A DNA stretch of 64,000 nt from assembly GCF_011100465.1 (NCBI RefSeq), contig NZ_CP049740.1, forward strand, positions 1,790,001-1,854,000. The letters run 5' to 3'. Origin of the DNA: Jeotgalibaca arthritidis (GTDB taxonomy: Bacteria; Bacillota; Bacilli; Lactobacillales; Aerococcaceae). Of this stretch, positions 47,904 through 55,240 are shown piece by piece. Position numbers and translations under genes: made by a program. Numbering within the stretch: position 1 is the first letter of the stretch; each line of letters opens with the position of its first letter. The notes beneath the pieces are model-generated. The model was not told the origin of the DNA, did not search any database, and saw nothing but the letters and a program-made list of their open reading frames with translations.

Positions 47904-47913
47904 ATAATCCCTC

Positions 47914-48606
47914 CTAATAGTCATCACTTAATGGTTCATTTTCTTTATTATCTCTGTTCAGAACATGATTAGCAAGTTCCACTTCCATATCTAAGTCGTC
48001 AATATCATTTGACATGAAAGATAGATAATCTTTAGTAATCAATTGGCAAAGATCTTCCATAGTCTTCGAGCTAGTCTCTAATGACTGATAGGTTTCTTTT
48101 GTTTTTGCTAGATGACCATCAATCTCAATATAAGATTCGGTCATTTCCTTTAAATTAGGTAAATAGGTATAGAGGAAGTGGTTAACCTCGTGGAGACGGT
48201 TAGGCTGTTCCACAATATGTTTAAAAAAGTCTTTTATAATCGCAATCGTATTATGACGTATAGCAATCGCCTTTACTTTATTACTCTTATTGGTAGACTT
48301 TTCAATAGCATAAATATGCTCTCTAGCTGTATGCATCGTTTTTCGGAATAGCTGTATTTCATCTTTTGTTAGGCCTTTAGAATGATAGAATTCCTCTTTT
48401 TGGCTAGATACCTTAGCAAGTGGCTGCTTGTTCTTCTTAGTGGTTGTTTTTGACCGATAATGAAATAAAATAGCTCCCATCACAAGCGTAAGAACCAATG
48501 ATGTGATGATATCAAATTCAAAAACGAAGAAAAAAACAGCTAAAGCGATTAAGCATCCGACATTTGAAAATGTATAAATAAAGCTTTTTTTGATTGTTTG
48601 AAACAT
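47914..48606 (-). CDS. xpaC: XpaC-like protein (5-bromo-4-chloroindolyl phosphate hydrolysis family)
   Basis: A 230-residue protein with two N-terminal membrane segments (about residues 9-28 and 32-48), a basic linker and a helical cytoplasmic domain ([49 protein letters not shown]). Despite the family name, enzymatic phosphatase activity is not established. AAGGAGGGTGA precedes ATG. Paired with telA, as in Bacillus; together they look like an envelope-stress module. Confidence 0.85.
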   Translation of the reverse strand: MFQTIKKSFIYTFSNVGCLIALAVFFFVFEFDIITSLVLTLVMGAILFHYRSKTTTKKNKQPLAKVSSQKEEFYHSKGLTKDEIQLFRKTMHTAREHIYAIEKSTNKSNKVKAIAIRHNTIAIIKDFFKHIVEQPNRLHEVNHFLYTYLPNLKEMTESYIEIDGHLAKTKETYQSLETSSKTMEDLCQLITKDYLSFMSNDIDDLDMEVELANHVLNRDNKENEPLSDDY

Positions 48607-48715
48607 AAGTCACCCTCCTTAAGTAGTGAAATCTTACTTTGATTTTATTTTATCATAACAGCTTGAGACAACTATCGGTCAAAAGGATGATTTTTCATTA
48701 AAATTGAATGGAATC

Positions 48716-48745
48716 TTGTCATCAAGAAAAGAATTAGGGTATGAT
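48716..48745 (+). promoter_or_regulatory. Promoter of the nudF operon (TTGTCA-N18-TATGAT)
   Basis: Promoter-like pair with 18-base spacer about 35 bases before nudF, in the gap between divergent xpaC and nudF. Confidence 0.55.
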
Positions 48746-48781
48746 AGACTTAAATGAATGATAAAAAGCGAGGCTAAACAA

Positions 48782-49336
48782 ATGGAGTTTGAAGAAAAAA
48801 CCCTTACGAAAGAAATAATTTTTGATGGCGTACTTGTTCATTTAGAGAGAGAAGAAGTCCTGCTTCCTAATGGAAAAACATCTATTAGAGAAATTATCCG
48901 TCATCCTGGTGCTGTAGCAGTGATGCCTTTTACGGCCGATGGAAAGATGGTTTTGGTCCGTCAATATCGCAAACCGTTAGAACGGACAGTCGTAGAAATT
49001 CCAGCAGGTAAGCTAGAAAAAGATGATACTCATCCATTAGAGGCAGCCAAAAGGGAACTAGAAGAAGAAACCCATTATTCAGCAAGTCGTTGGGAAGAGA
49101 TTGAGACTATGTATCCAACTCCTGCTTACTTAGATGAAAAATTTACAATCTATCTCGCAGAAGGGTTGGAAATTGTAGAAAATCCACTACCTCAGGATGA
49201 GGATGAATTTGTTGAAGTTGTCCTATGTAGCTACCAAGAAGCATTAGCGCTTAGAGAAAGTGGAGAAATTTGTGATGCTAAGACGCTATATGCGCTGCTC
49301 TATTGGAAACTTCGCTTATTAGAAAAGGAAGCTTAA
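48782..49336 (+). CDS. nudF: ADP-ribose pyrophosphatase (Nudix hydrolase)
   Basis: Hydrolyses ADP-ribose to AMP and ribose 5-phosphate. Seen: Nudix box in IPAGKLEKDDTHPLEAAKRELEEET near residues 70-95 with REL-x-EE intact; the Gly that usually follows EET is His here. VLVRQYRKPLERTVVEIPAG and YPTPAYLDEKFTIYLA are typical of the ADPRase branch. 184 residues. Start chosen at ATG eight bases after AGCGAGG. One base before the MacP-like gene. Confidence 0.92.
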   Translation: MEFEEKTLTKEIIFDGVLVHLEREEVLLPNGKTSIREIIRHPGAVAVMPFTADGKMVLVRQYRKPLERTVVEIPAGKLEKDDTHPLEAAKRELEEETHYSASRWEEIETMYPTPAYLDEKFTIYLAEGLEIVENPLPQDEDEFVEVVLCSYQEALALRESGEICDAKTLYALLYWKLRLLEKEA

Positions 49337-49337
49337 T

Positions 49338-49583
49338 ATGGCTAAAAAAGAAAAAAAACAATTGATTACTCGAAAAAATTACCAAGAGTATATACAGAAA
49401 GAAACTGATAATGGTAATGAAAAGGGAAAATCACTCAAGAAAAAAACAAAATCAGCCGAGGAAACAAAAACACGACTAACGGTTAAAGAAAAAGGAAGAA
49501 GATTAGACCGTTTTTATAATATCGCTATTATTAGTGTCATTATCGCGATTGTTTTAGTTTTTGTATTGGCATTTGTCATTTAA
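49338..49583 (+). CDS. Small membrane protein, MacP-like (putative PBP cofactor)
   Basis: An 81-residue protein: a very lysine-rich cytoplasmic part (residues 1-58) with several Thr and one membrane segment at the C-terminus (IAIISVIIAIVLVFVLAFVI). In Streptococcus pneumoniae the phosphoprotein MacP, which activates a class A PBP, has the same topology and sits between a nudix gene and the pfs/mtnN gene, exactly as here. Identity is inferred from synteny and architecture, since sequence similarity is low. Confidence 0.55.
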   Translation: MAKKEKKQLITRKNYQEYIQKETDNGNEKGKSLKKKTKSAEETKTRLTVKEKGRRLDRFYNIAIISVIIAIVLVFVLAFVI

Positions 49584-49609
49584 ATAAACGTTAAGGAATG
49601 TGAATAACT

Positions 49610-50302
49610 ATGATCGGTATTATTGGCGCAATGGAAGAAGAAACACGTGTATTACTTGGTGTAATGTCGGATAAAAAAACAGAAAAAATTCATCATTTAG
49701 AATATACCTCTGGGAAAATTGGCGAAACAGATGTTGTCATTACCCAATCAGGAATAGGAAAAGTAAACTCAGCATTGGCAACAGCGTTTTTAATTGATCG
49801 TTATCAAGCTGATTTGGTTATTAATACGGGATCAGCAGGAGCGATTAAGTCAGGATTAGCTGTGGGAGATGTCGTTGTAGCTGAGCAATTGGCTTACCAT
49901 GATGTTGATGCGATGGCATTTGGCTATGAAAAAGGACAAGTTCCTCAGATGCCTGCCCGTTACATGAGCGATGTGAAAAGTGTAGAGGCTATTATGGCTG
50001 CTGCTCAAGTGGTAGGGTTGAATCCATCTAGAGGCTTTATTGTATCCAGTGATTCGTTTATCGCTAGTAAAGAAGAAATTAACCGTATTAAGGCAGAATT
50101 TCCAGAAGCAGCAGCAACGGAAATGGAAGGAGCGTCAATCGCCCAAACGTGTTTTAATATGTCTGTTCCGTTTGTTGTAGTACGAGCGATGTCTGATAGT
50201 GCAGATGAAGAAGCATCTATGTCTTTTGATGACTTTATTATCGAAGCTGGAAAAAAATCAGCTGAAATGGTTATTGAATATGTGAAGCGTTATTCTCATT
50301 GA
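49610..50302 (+). CDS. mtnN: 5'-methylthioadenosine/S-adenosylhomocysteine nucleosidase
   Basis: Cleaves MTA and SAH to adenine plus the thio-ribose, feeding methionine salvage and AI-2 precursor formation. Seen: IGIIGAMEEET with the catalytic Glu12-type acid, VVITQSGIGKVNSALATA, INTGSAGAI, EMEGASIAQTC and VRAMSDSADEEA with the catalytic aspartate. 230 residues. AAGGAATG precedes ATG. Last of the nudF operon, ended by a terminator. Confidence 0.96.
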   Translation: MIGIIGAMEEETRVLLGVMSDKKTEKIHHLEYTSGKIGETDVVITQSGIGKVNSALATAFLIDRYQADLVINTGSAGAIKSGLAVGDVVVAEQLAYHDVDAMAFGYEKGQVPQMPARYMSDVKSVEAIMAAAQVVGLNPSRGFIVSSDSFIASKEEINRIKAEFPEAAATEMEGASIAQTCFNMSVPFVVVRAMSDSADEEASMSFDDFIIEAGKKSAEMVIEYVKRYSH

Positions 50303-50307
50303 GAATG

Positions 50308-50333
50308 AAAGAGGCGAAAAGCCTCTTTTTTTT
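50308..50333 (+). terminator. Terminator after mtnN
   Basis: AAAGAGGC and GCCTCTTT around GAAAA, followed by a T8 run. Confidence 0.9.
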
Positions 50334-50390
50334 GGTTAAAAAAGAATGTGAATTTCATAATTAACAGACTAATTTAATATTGTTTTAATG

Positions 50391-50404
50391 AGAAAGCGCT
50401 TTAA
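50391..50404. promoter_or_regulatory. Candidate cre (CcpA) site
   Basis: AGAAAGCGCTTTAA has the perfect core AAAGCGCTTT and differs from TGAAAGCGCTTTCA at two outer positions. It lies 14 bases before the transporter promoter's -35. Confidence 0.4.
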
Positions 50405-50417
50405 ATCAATATTTTTG

Positions 50418-50446
50418 TTGTTTTTTGTATAAACATACAGTAGAAT
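50418..50446 (+). promoter_or_regulatory. Promoter of the iron-siderophore operon (TTGTTT-N17-TAGAAT)
   Basis: Promoter-like pair with 17-base spacer; the predicted transcript begins a few bases before the Fur-like boxes and has a leader of about 140 nt. Confidence 0.55.
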
Positions 50447-50461
50447 AAGCCTTAAGTTAAT

Positions 50462-50492
50462 TGAGAATGATTCTCAATTAGAATCATTCTCA
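50462..50492. promoter_or_regulatory. Tandem Fur-type boxes
   Basis: TGAGAATGATTCTCA (50462-50476) is a perfect 7-1-7 inverted repeat of the Fur class; TTAGAATCATTCTCA (50478-50492) is a second copy with one arm mismatch, one base further on. Placed just after the predicted transcription start, they would give iron-dependent repression of the transporter. Confidence 0.85.
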
Positions 50493-50592
50493 TTAAGAGT
50501 TATCAGAAAAGGTATTGTGGGAAAAAGGTAAGCCATTCTAATAGGGCTTAAAAAATAAATCATTTGAGTTATAGAGATAGGGAGAGAGACAG

Positions 50593-51636
50593 ATGGGAAA
50601 AAATAAATTGGTTAAATTGACATATAGTATGGCTGTAGCTGCCTTATTGTTGGGAGCGTGTTCAACAGCGAATGAGGCAACAGAATCAGAAGCAGTAGAA
50701 TCAGCTACAACGGAATCCATTGTTGAGTCATCAGTTGAAGAAGTTGCAACAACAGTGGCTATTACAGATGCACATGGTACTGTAACAGTTCCAATCAACC
50801 CTAAAAATGTAGTTGTGTTAGATAACCGTACCTTTGAAACATTAGCTGATTGGAGTATTGAATTAGCTGCTGTACCTAAAGGTGTCATGCCAGCAGACTC
50901 TCCTTATGTGAGTGACGAAAATGTGAAGGATATTGGTAACCACCGCGAACCTAATCTTGAAATTATTGCAGCAGTTGAACCAGAGTTGGTTATTGTTGGA
51001 CAACGTTTTGCTAGTTATTACGAGGAAATAAAAGAACTTGTACCGAATGCAGCTGTTATTGATTTGAATATTGATGTTTCTGAAGACTCAGAAACACCTG
51101 GTGAAAATCTTGTTAATGGACTAAAAGATTCTACTGTAGCCCTAGGACAAATCTTTGAAAAAGAAGCCGAAGCAGAACAACTAATTGCAGACTTTGATGC
51201 AGCAATTGAGGCTGCTAAGTCAGTATACAATGGAGCAGACACAGTGATGAGTTTAGTTGTTTCAGGCGGGGATATTGGATTCTCTGCACCACATTCTGGA
51301 CGTGTTTGGGGACCAATGTATGAGATCTTTGGTTGGGTACCTGCACTAGAAGTTGAGAAATTTTCTTCTGATCATGAGGGGGATGAAGTTTCTGTTGAGG
51401 CAATTGCTCAAAGTAATCCAGATTGGATTTTTGTTCTTGACCGTGATGCAGCAGTATCATCCAACGAAGATGCTGTCCCTGCGCAAGACGTGATTGATAA
51501 TGCACCTGCTTTGCAAAATGTAATAGCTATTACTGAAGGACAAATTGTCTACGCACCAAATGATACTTACACCAATGAATCAATTCAAACTTACCTCGAA
51601 CTGTTTAACAACTTAGCTGAAACATTAGCGAAATAG
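50593..51636 (+). CDS. Siderophore-binding lipoprotein of an iron ABC transporter
   Basis: Extracytoplasmic solute-binding protein (FatB/YclQ/CeuE type, class III helical fold). Signal peptide with lipobox LLGAC (Cys23) followed by an acidic Ser/Thr/Glu linker, then VAITDAHGTVTVPINPKNVVVLDNRTFETLADW, LEIIAAVEPELVIVG, and SNPDWIFVLDRD. 347 residues. The ligand is probably a catechol or mixed siderophore such as petrobactin, by family only. First gene of the four-gene operon under Fur-like boxes. Confidence 0.9.
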   Translation: MGKNKLVKLTYSMAVAALLLGACSTANEATESEAVESATTESIVESSVEEVATTVAITDAHGTVTVPINPKNVVVLDNRTFETLADWSIELAAVPKGVMPADSPYVSDENVKDIGNHREPNLEIIAAVEPELVIVGQRFASYYEEIKELVPNAAVIDLNIDVSEDSETPGENLVNGLKDSTVALGQIFEKEAEAEQLIADFDAAIEAAKSVYNGADTVMSLVVSGGDIGFSAPHSGRVWGPMYEIFGWVPALEVEKFSSDHEGDEVSVEAIAQSNPDWIFVLDRDAAVSSNEDAVPAQDVIDNAPALQNVIAITEGQIVYAPNDTYTNESIQTYLELFNNLAETLAK

Positions 51637-51645
51637 TGATTGCTT

Positions 51646-52656
51646 ATGGATAAGCAATCAATTAAAGACATGACAAGTACTGAGCTTGCTCAGTCCTTGC
51701 GTCATGGTCGAAAAAAAGTATTTACGAAAGCATTTGTTCTGACTTGTATTCTGGTTCTGTTGCTAGCGCTTCTATCCTTAATGACTGGTGCTTATGATAT
51801 TAGGGGAAATGATGATGGTTGGACTATGTTTTTTATTACCCGAGTTCCTCGTACCATATCCTTAATGTTAACAGGAGCAGCTATGTCAATGACTGGTTTA
51901 GTCATGCAGATGATTACACAAAATAGGCTCGTTGAATCATCAACAACAGGAACGGTTGAGTGGGCTGGTTTAGGATTAGTATTTGTTTATTTATTTTTTC
52001 CCGCACCATCTCTTGTCTTAAGGATGACTGGCGCTATTATTTTTTCGTTTGTTGGGACATTAATCTTTTTCTTTTTTTTACGAAAGGTAAAACTTAAATC
52101 TTCTTTAATTGTACCTATTATCGGTATTATGCTGGGAGCCATTGTTTCCGCCGTATCTACCTTTATTGGCTTAGCCTTTAATATGAGTCAGAATGTGGAA
52201 AGTTGGTTTGTCGGTTCATTTGCCTCTGTTCAACTTGGACGATATGAGTATTTATGGCTGATTGTTCTAGTGACAGTCATTATTTTTATCTATGCTGATC
52301 GATTGACATTAGCTGGGTTGGGTGAAGAGGTTACGACCTCTGTTGGTGTTAACTATAACCAGATTATTTTAGTAGCAACCTTATTAATTTCAATTGCAGT
52401 AGGGATTGTCTCGGCAGTTATTGGCAATTTACCTTTTATTGGCCTCATTGTGCCAAATATTGTATCCATGTATCGTGGAGATGATATTCGAAGTAATTTG
52501 CCATGGGTATGTTTATTGGGAATGGGAATTGTTATGATTTGTGATATCATCTCAAGAATAATTATTGCACCATTCGAAGTCCCTGTATCGCTTATTTTAG
52601 GAACGGCAGGCTCTGTTATCTTTATCATTATTTTACTTAGACAAAGGAGACGATAA
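51646..52656 (+). CDS. Iron-siderophore ABC permease, FecCD family (first)
   Basis: Integral membrane permease with about nine or ten hydrophobic segments. Seen: RVPRTISLMLTGAAMSMTGLVMQMITQN, the FecCD entry motif, and GNLPFIGLIVPNIVSMYRGDD, the cytoplasmic loop that contacts the ATPase. The start is uncertain: no strong ribosome site precedes either TTG at 51640 or ATG at 51646, both a few bases after the lipoprotein stop, so translation is probably coupled. Pairs with the following permease (YclN/YclO or FatD/FatC type). Confidence 0.88.
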   Translation: MDKQSIKDMTSTELAQSLRHGRKKVFTKAFVLTCILVLLLALLSLMTGAYDIRGNDDGWTMFFITRVPRTISLMLTGAAMSMTGLVMQMITQNRLVESSTTGTVEWAGLGLVFVYLFFPAPSLVLRMTGAIIFSFVGTLIFFFFLRKVKLKSSLIVPIIGIMLGAIVSAVSTFIGLAFNMSQNVESWFVGSFASVQLGRYEYLWLIVLVTVIIFIYADRLTLAGLGEEVTTSVGVNYNQIILVATLLISIAVGIVSAVIGNLPFIGLIVPNIVSMYRGDDIRSNLPWVCLLGMGIVMICDIISRIIIAPFEVPVSLILGTAGSVIFIIILLRQRRR

Positions 52657-52657
52657 G

Positions 52658-53707
52658 ATGCAAAAGTTATCGGCATATAGAAAGAATAACCAAATAGCAA
52701 CTAAAAGCCGATCGACTGGCGCTTTTCGTTCTGCTAAGGAAGAACAACGATACTGGCTATTGCTCATTATTTTACTTAGCTTAGCTATCTTAGCTTCCTA
52801 TGGTCTATTGGTTTATAAAAATCCGGTAGCAGTAACATCACCATCATTTTTGCCGATTGTAAAAAGGCGAACGACAGCACTAACGGCTATGGTGATTGTT
52901 GCACTTTGCCAAAGCTTATCAACGGTCGCTTTTCAATCTATTACAACGAATCGAGTGGTTACTCCCTCTTTGTTAGGGTTTGAAGCACTTTATGTTTCGA
53001 TTCATACAGCCACTATGTTTTTCTTCGGAGTGACAGCCTTTGTTGGCTTTACAGGTTTAGTGCCATTTATTATTCAAGTTGTCGCTATGGTGTCACTCTG
53101 CTTACTACTTTATGGTTGGCTATTATCAGGAAAATATGGTGATTTACAGCTGATGTTATTAGTTGGGGTCATTATCGGTAGCGGATTACGTTCGCTGTCA
53201 TCCTTTATGAAGCGGATTTTAACGCCTTCGGAATATGATCTGTTACAAGCGCGTTTACTGGGATCAGTTAATAATGCTGATGCTGATTATTTTCCTATTG
53301 CAATCCCAATTGTGGTGCTTGCAGTTATCCTGTTATTTGTTTATTCTAAGCGTTTAAATGTTGTAGCACTGGGGAAAGATGTGTGTCAAACACTCGGTGT
53401 TCGTTATCAAGCGAGTGTTATCTTTATACTCGTTATTGTTGCGGTGTTGATGTCTATTTCAACAGCACTAGTTGGTCAATTGACATTCTTTGGTTTTTTA
53501 GTTGCCACGCTCACTTATCAAGCAGCGCCGACTTACGACCATAAGTATGTTTTCCCAATGGCGTTTGTCATTGGTTATGTCATTATTACGGTTGCCTATT
53601 TCTTTATGTATCATGTATTTAATGCTCAAGGTGTCGTATCGGTCATTATTGAAATTTTTGGTGGCTTAACATTTTTAATTGTCGTACTAAGGAAGGGTTC
53701 ATTATGA
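52658..53707 (+). CDS. Iron-siderophore ABC permease, FecCD family (second)
   Basis: Second permease subunit, 349 residues. A polar, basic N-terminal tail of ~30 residues precedes the membrane part. Seen: RRTTALTAMVIVALCQSLSTVAFQSITTNRVVTPSLLGFEALYV and GQLTFFGFLVATLTYQ. AAAGGAGACGAT precedes ATG, and its start lies one base after the first permease gene. Overlaps the ATPase gene by four bases. Confidence 0.9.
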   Translation: MQKLSAYRKNNQIATKSRSTGAFRSAKEEQRYWLLLIILLSLAILASYGLLVYKNPVAVTSPSFLPIVKRRTTALTAMVIVALCQSLSTVAFQSITTNRVVTPSLLGFEALYVSIHTATMFFFGVTAFVGFTGLVPFIIQVVAMVSLCLLLYGWLLSGKYGDLQLMLLVGVIIGSGLRSLSSFMKRILTPSEYDLLQARLLGSVNNADADYFPIAIPIVVLAVILLFVYSKRLNVVALGKDVCQTLGVRYQASVIFILVIVAVLMSISTALVGQLTFFGFLVATLTYQAAPTYDHKYVFPMAFVIGYVIITVAYFFMYHVFNAQGVVSVIIEIFGGLTFLIVVLRKGSL

Positions 53708-54456
53708 TAGAAATAACAGATGTGAAAAAAGCATATTCTAAAGATGTCCAAATTGGACCCTTAACTGTCACCATTCCTAAAGCAGGTCTGACTTCTTTGA
53801 TTGGACCAAATGGAGCGGGAAAGTCAACGACTTTATTAATGATTGGTCGGCTACTAGAAATGGATGAAGGTCATATCAAAATTGCTAATATGGACGTGTG
53901 CCAAACAAAATCAGCAGATCTGGCTAAAATTTTAACCATACTGCGCCAAGAAAATCATTTTATTACTCGTTTAACGATTCGACAACTAGCAGGTTTTGGC
54001 CGTTTTCCTTATTCAAAAGGGCGATTAACAAAAGAAGATGAAGCTATTATTTCTAAGTACATTGATTTTTTAGGTTTAACAGAATTAGAAAACCGTTATC
54101 TAGATGAAGTTTCTGGTGGACAAAGACAACGTGCTTATGTGGCGATGGTTTTATGCCAAGAAACGGATTATATATTATTGGATGAACCTTTGAACAATCT
54201 CGATGTTGCTAGTTCAGTCCAAATGATGGAGCATTTGAGATATGCAGCTAAGGAGTTTGGCCGTACGATTGTAACGGTTATGCATGATATTAACTTTGCT
54301 GCTAAGTATTCTGAACACATTTGTGCAATGAAGAATGGACAAATTGTCAGATTTGGAACTGTTAATGAGGTTATGAAAGCAGAAGTTTTATCAGATATTT
54401 TTGGAACAGCGATAGATGTCATTGAAGGGCCACATGGTCCAGTAGCGATTTATTAA
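53704..54456 (+). CDS. Iron-siderophore ABC transporter ATP-binding protein
   Basis: Cytoplasmic ATPase of the uptake system, 250 residues. Walker A GPNGAGKST near residue 36, Q-loop LRQENH, signature VSGGQRQRAYVAMVLCQ, Walker B YILLDEPLNNLD, and H-loop VMHDINFA. The CeuD/YclP/FatE group fits its neighbours. ATGA overlap with the second permease. Followed by a strong terminator. Confidence 0.93.
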   Translation: MIEITDVKKAYSKDVQIGPLTVTIPKAGLTSLIGPNGAGKSTTLLMIGRLLEMDEGHIKIANMDVCQTKSADLAKILTILRQENHFITRLTIRQLAGFGRFPYSKGRLTKEDEAIISKYIDFLGLTELENRYLDEVSGGQRQRAYVAMVLCQETDYILLDEPLNNLDVASSVQMMEHLRYAAKEFGRTIVTVMHDINFAAKYSEHICAMKNGQIVRFGTVNEVMKAEVLSDIFGTAIDVIEGPHGPVAIY

Positions 54457-54466
54457 TATGGAATAA

Positions 54467-54501
54467 AAAACTGCCATGATGAGTCTCATCATGGCAGTTT
54501 T
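54467..54501 (+). terminator. Terminator after the iron transporter operon
   Basis: AAAACTGCCATGATGAG and CTCATCATGGCAGTTTT form a perfect 17-pair stem around a single T; T-run TTTT. Confidence 0.88.
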
Positions 54502-54502
54502 G

Positions 54503-54588
54503 TGTCGAGTGAAGAAGATTTTGAGCGCCAGTCGACATAATTTAGGCAAATCATGTCGACTGGCATTTTTTTTAGCTCTCACTCGACA
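54503..54588. repeat. Nested palindromic element
   Basis: Outer arms TGTCGAGTGA (54503) and TCACTCGACA (54579) enclose inner arms GCCAGTCGACAT (54527) and ATGTCGACTGGC (54553). All four are variants of TGTCGA(G/C)TG in alternating orientation. The inner stem is followed by T8, so it can also terminate transcription. No gene is seen within. Confidence 0.65.
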
Positions 54589-54657
54589 TATTTTATAATC
54601 ATCATCTGCGCTATAATAGATACATCATTCATTAGTAAAAGAGAGAAGGTAATGACT

Positions 54658-55068
54658 ATGCTGAAAAGGAAAGTAGGATGCATCATCATACTTATTGCTC
54701 TAATTGTCAGTGTTACATTAATCGACAAAAGTGAAGATGGTATTTTCATCGTATCTAAACAGGATATTCCTCAATCAATTGAAGTGATTAGGCATTATTT
54801 AGAAGGGGAAACAGTGCTTTACAAACATCCAACAATTATAATGGATTCTGAAAAGATAGCATCAGATACTAATAGTGGAGAAAGTAAAATTAGCTTAACG
54901 ATTGGTCAGCAAACAGAAGATATTATTTCTTATGTTGACTCAAATGTAAATAGATTTAATATAAAAATTAAGGTAATAGCATATGATGAATTAACAGGTG
55001 AAATCAGCATAAAATTATCTTACCGAGATGGTCTAGAAAAGATAAGTAAAACAATCACCTTCAAATAA
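54658..55068 (+). CDS. Hypothetical secreted or membrane-anchored protein
   Basis: Not recognised. 136 residues: a basic start MLKRK, one hydrophobic segment (about residues 7-21, VGCIIILIALIVSVT), then an extracytoplasmic part with predicted strands (IVSKQDIPQSIEVIRHYL, SKISLTIGQQTEDI, INIKIKV-type ends). Cys8 lies inside the hydrophobic part but without a lipobox. The start ATG follows GAGAAGG by eight bases; TATAAT at 54612 may be its -10. It stands alone between the iron operon and the prophage, flanked by hairpins on both sides. Confidence 0.65.
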   Translation: MLKRKVGCIIILIALIVSVTLIDKSEDGIFIVSKQDIPQSIEVIRHYLEGETVLYKHPTIIMDSEKIASDTNSGESKISLTIGQQTEDIISYVDSNVNRFNIKIKVIAYDELTGEISIKLSYRDGLEKISKTITFK

Positions 55069-55104
55069 AAAAATCCCGGCTTGGATATCCAAGTCGGGAT
55101 TTTT
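55067..55104 (+). terminator. Terminator after the hypothetical gene
   Basis: AAAAATCCCGGCTTGG pairs with CCAAGTCGGGATTTTT (one G-U pair). It marks the last clear chromosomal feature before the prophage. Confidence 0.88.
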
Positions 55105-55240
55105 AAAATTAAGATTAACCTAATTTGTTGTAAGGTTCAATCATTTCATAGGATAGTCTATAAACGTTGGTATGACTGGACTTTTAAGCCGTTCTCTCAA
55201 ATGCCTGGAAAAAATTAATGCCATAAAAAATGCCATTGGC
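55105..55240. other. Presumed chromosome-prophage junction (attL region)
   Basis: Non-coding stretch between the last host terminator and the integrase stop codon. The attachment core should lie here but cannot be identified without the right end of the prophage. Two direct copies of AATGCCAT (55217 and 55229), twelve bases apart next to int, could be integrase arm sites. No tRNA is seen. Confidence 0.4.

Noticed and set aside
46707-48606. Anti-phage defence island
   Set aside because: TelA/XpaC/GlsB are common core or stress genes; no nuclease, NTPase or toxin partner is present.
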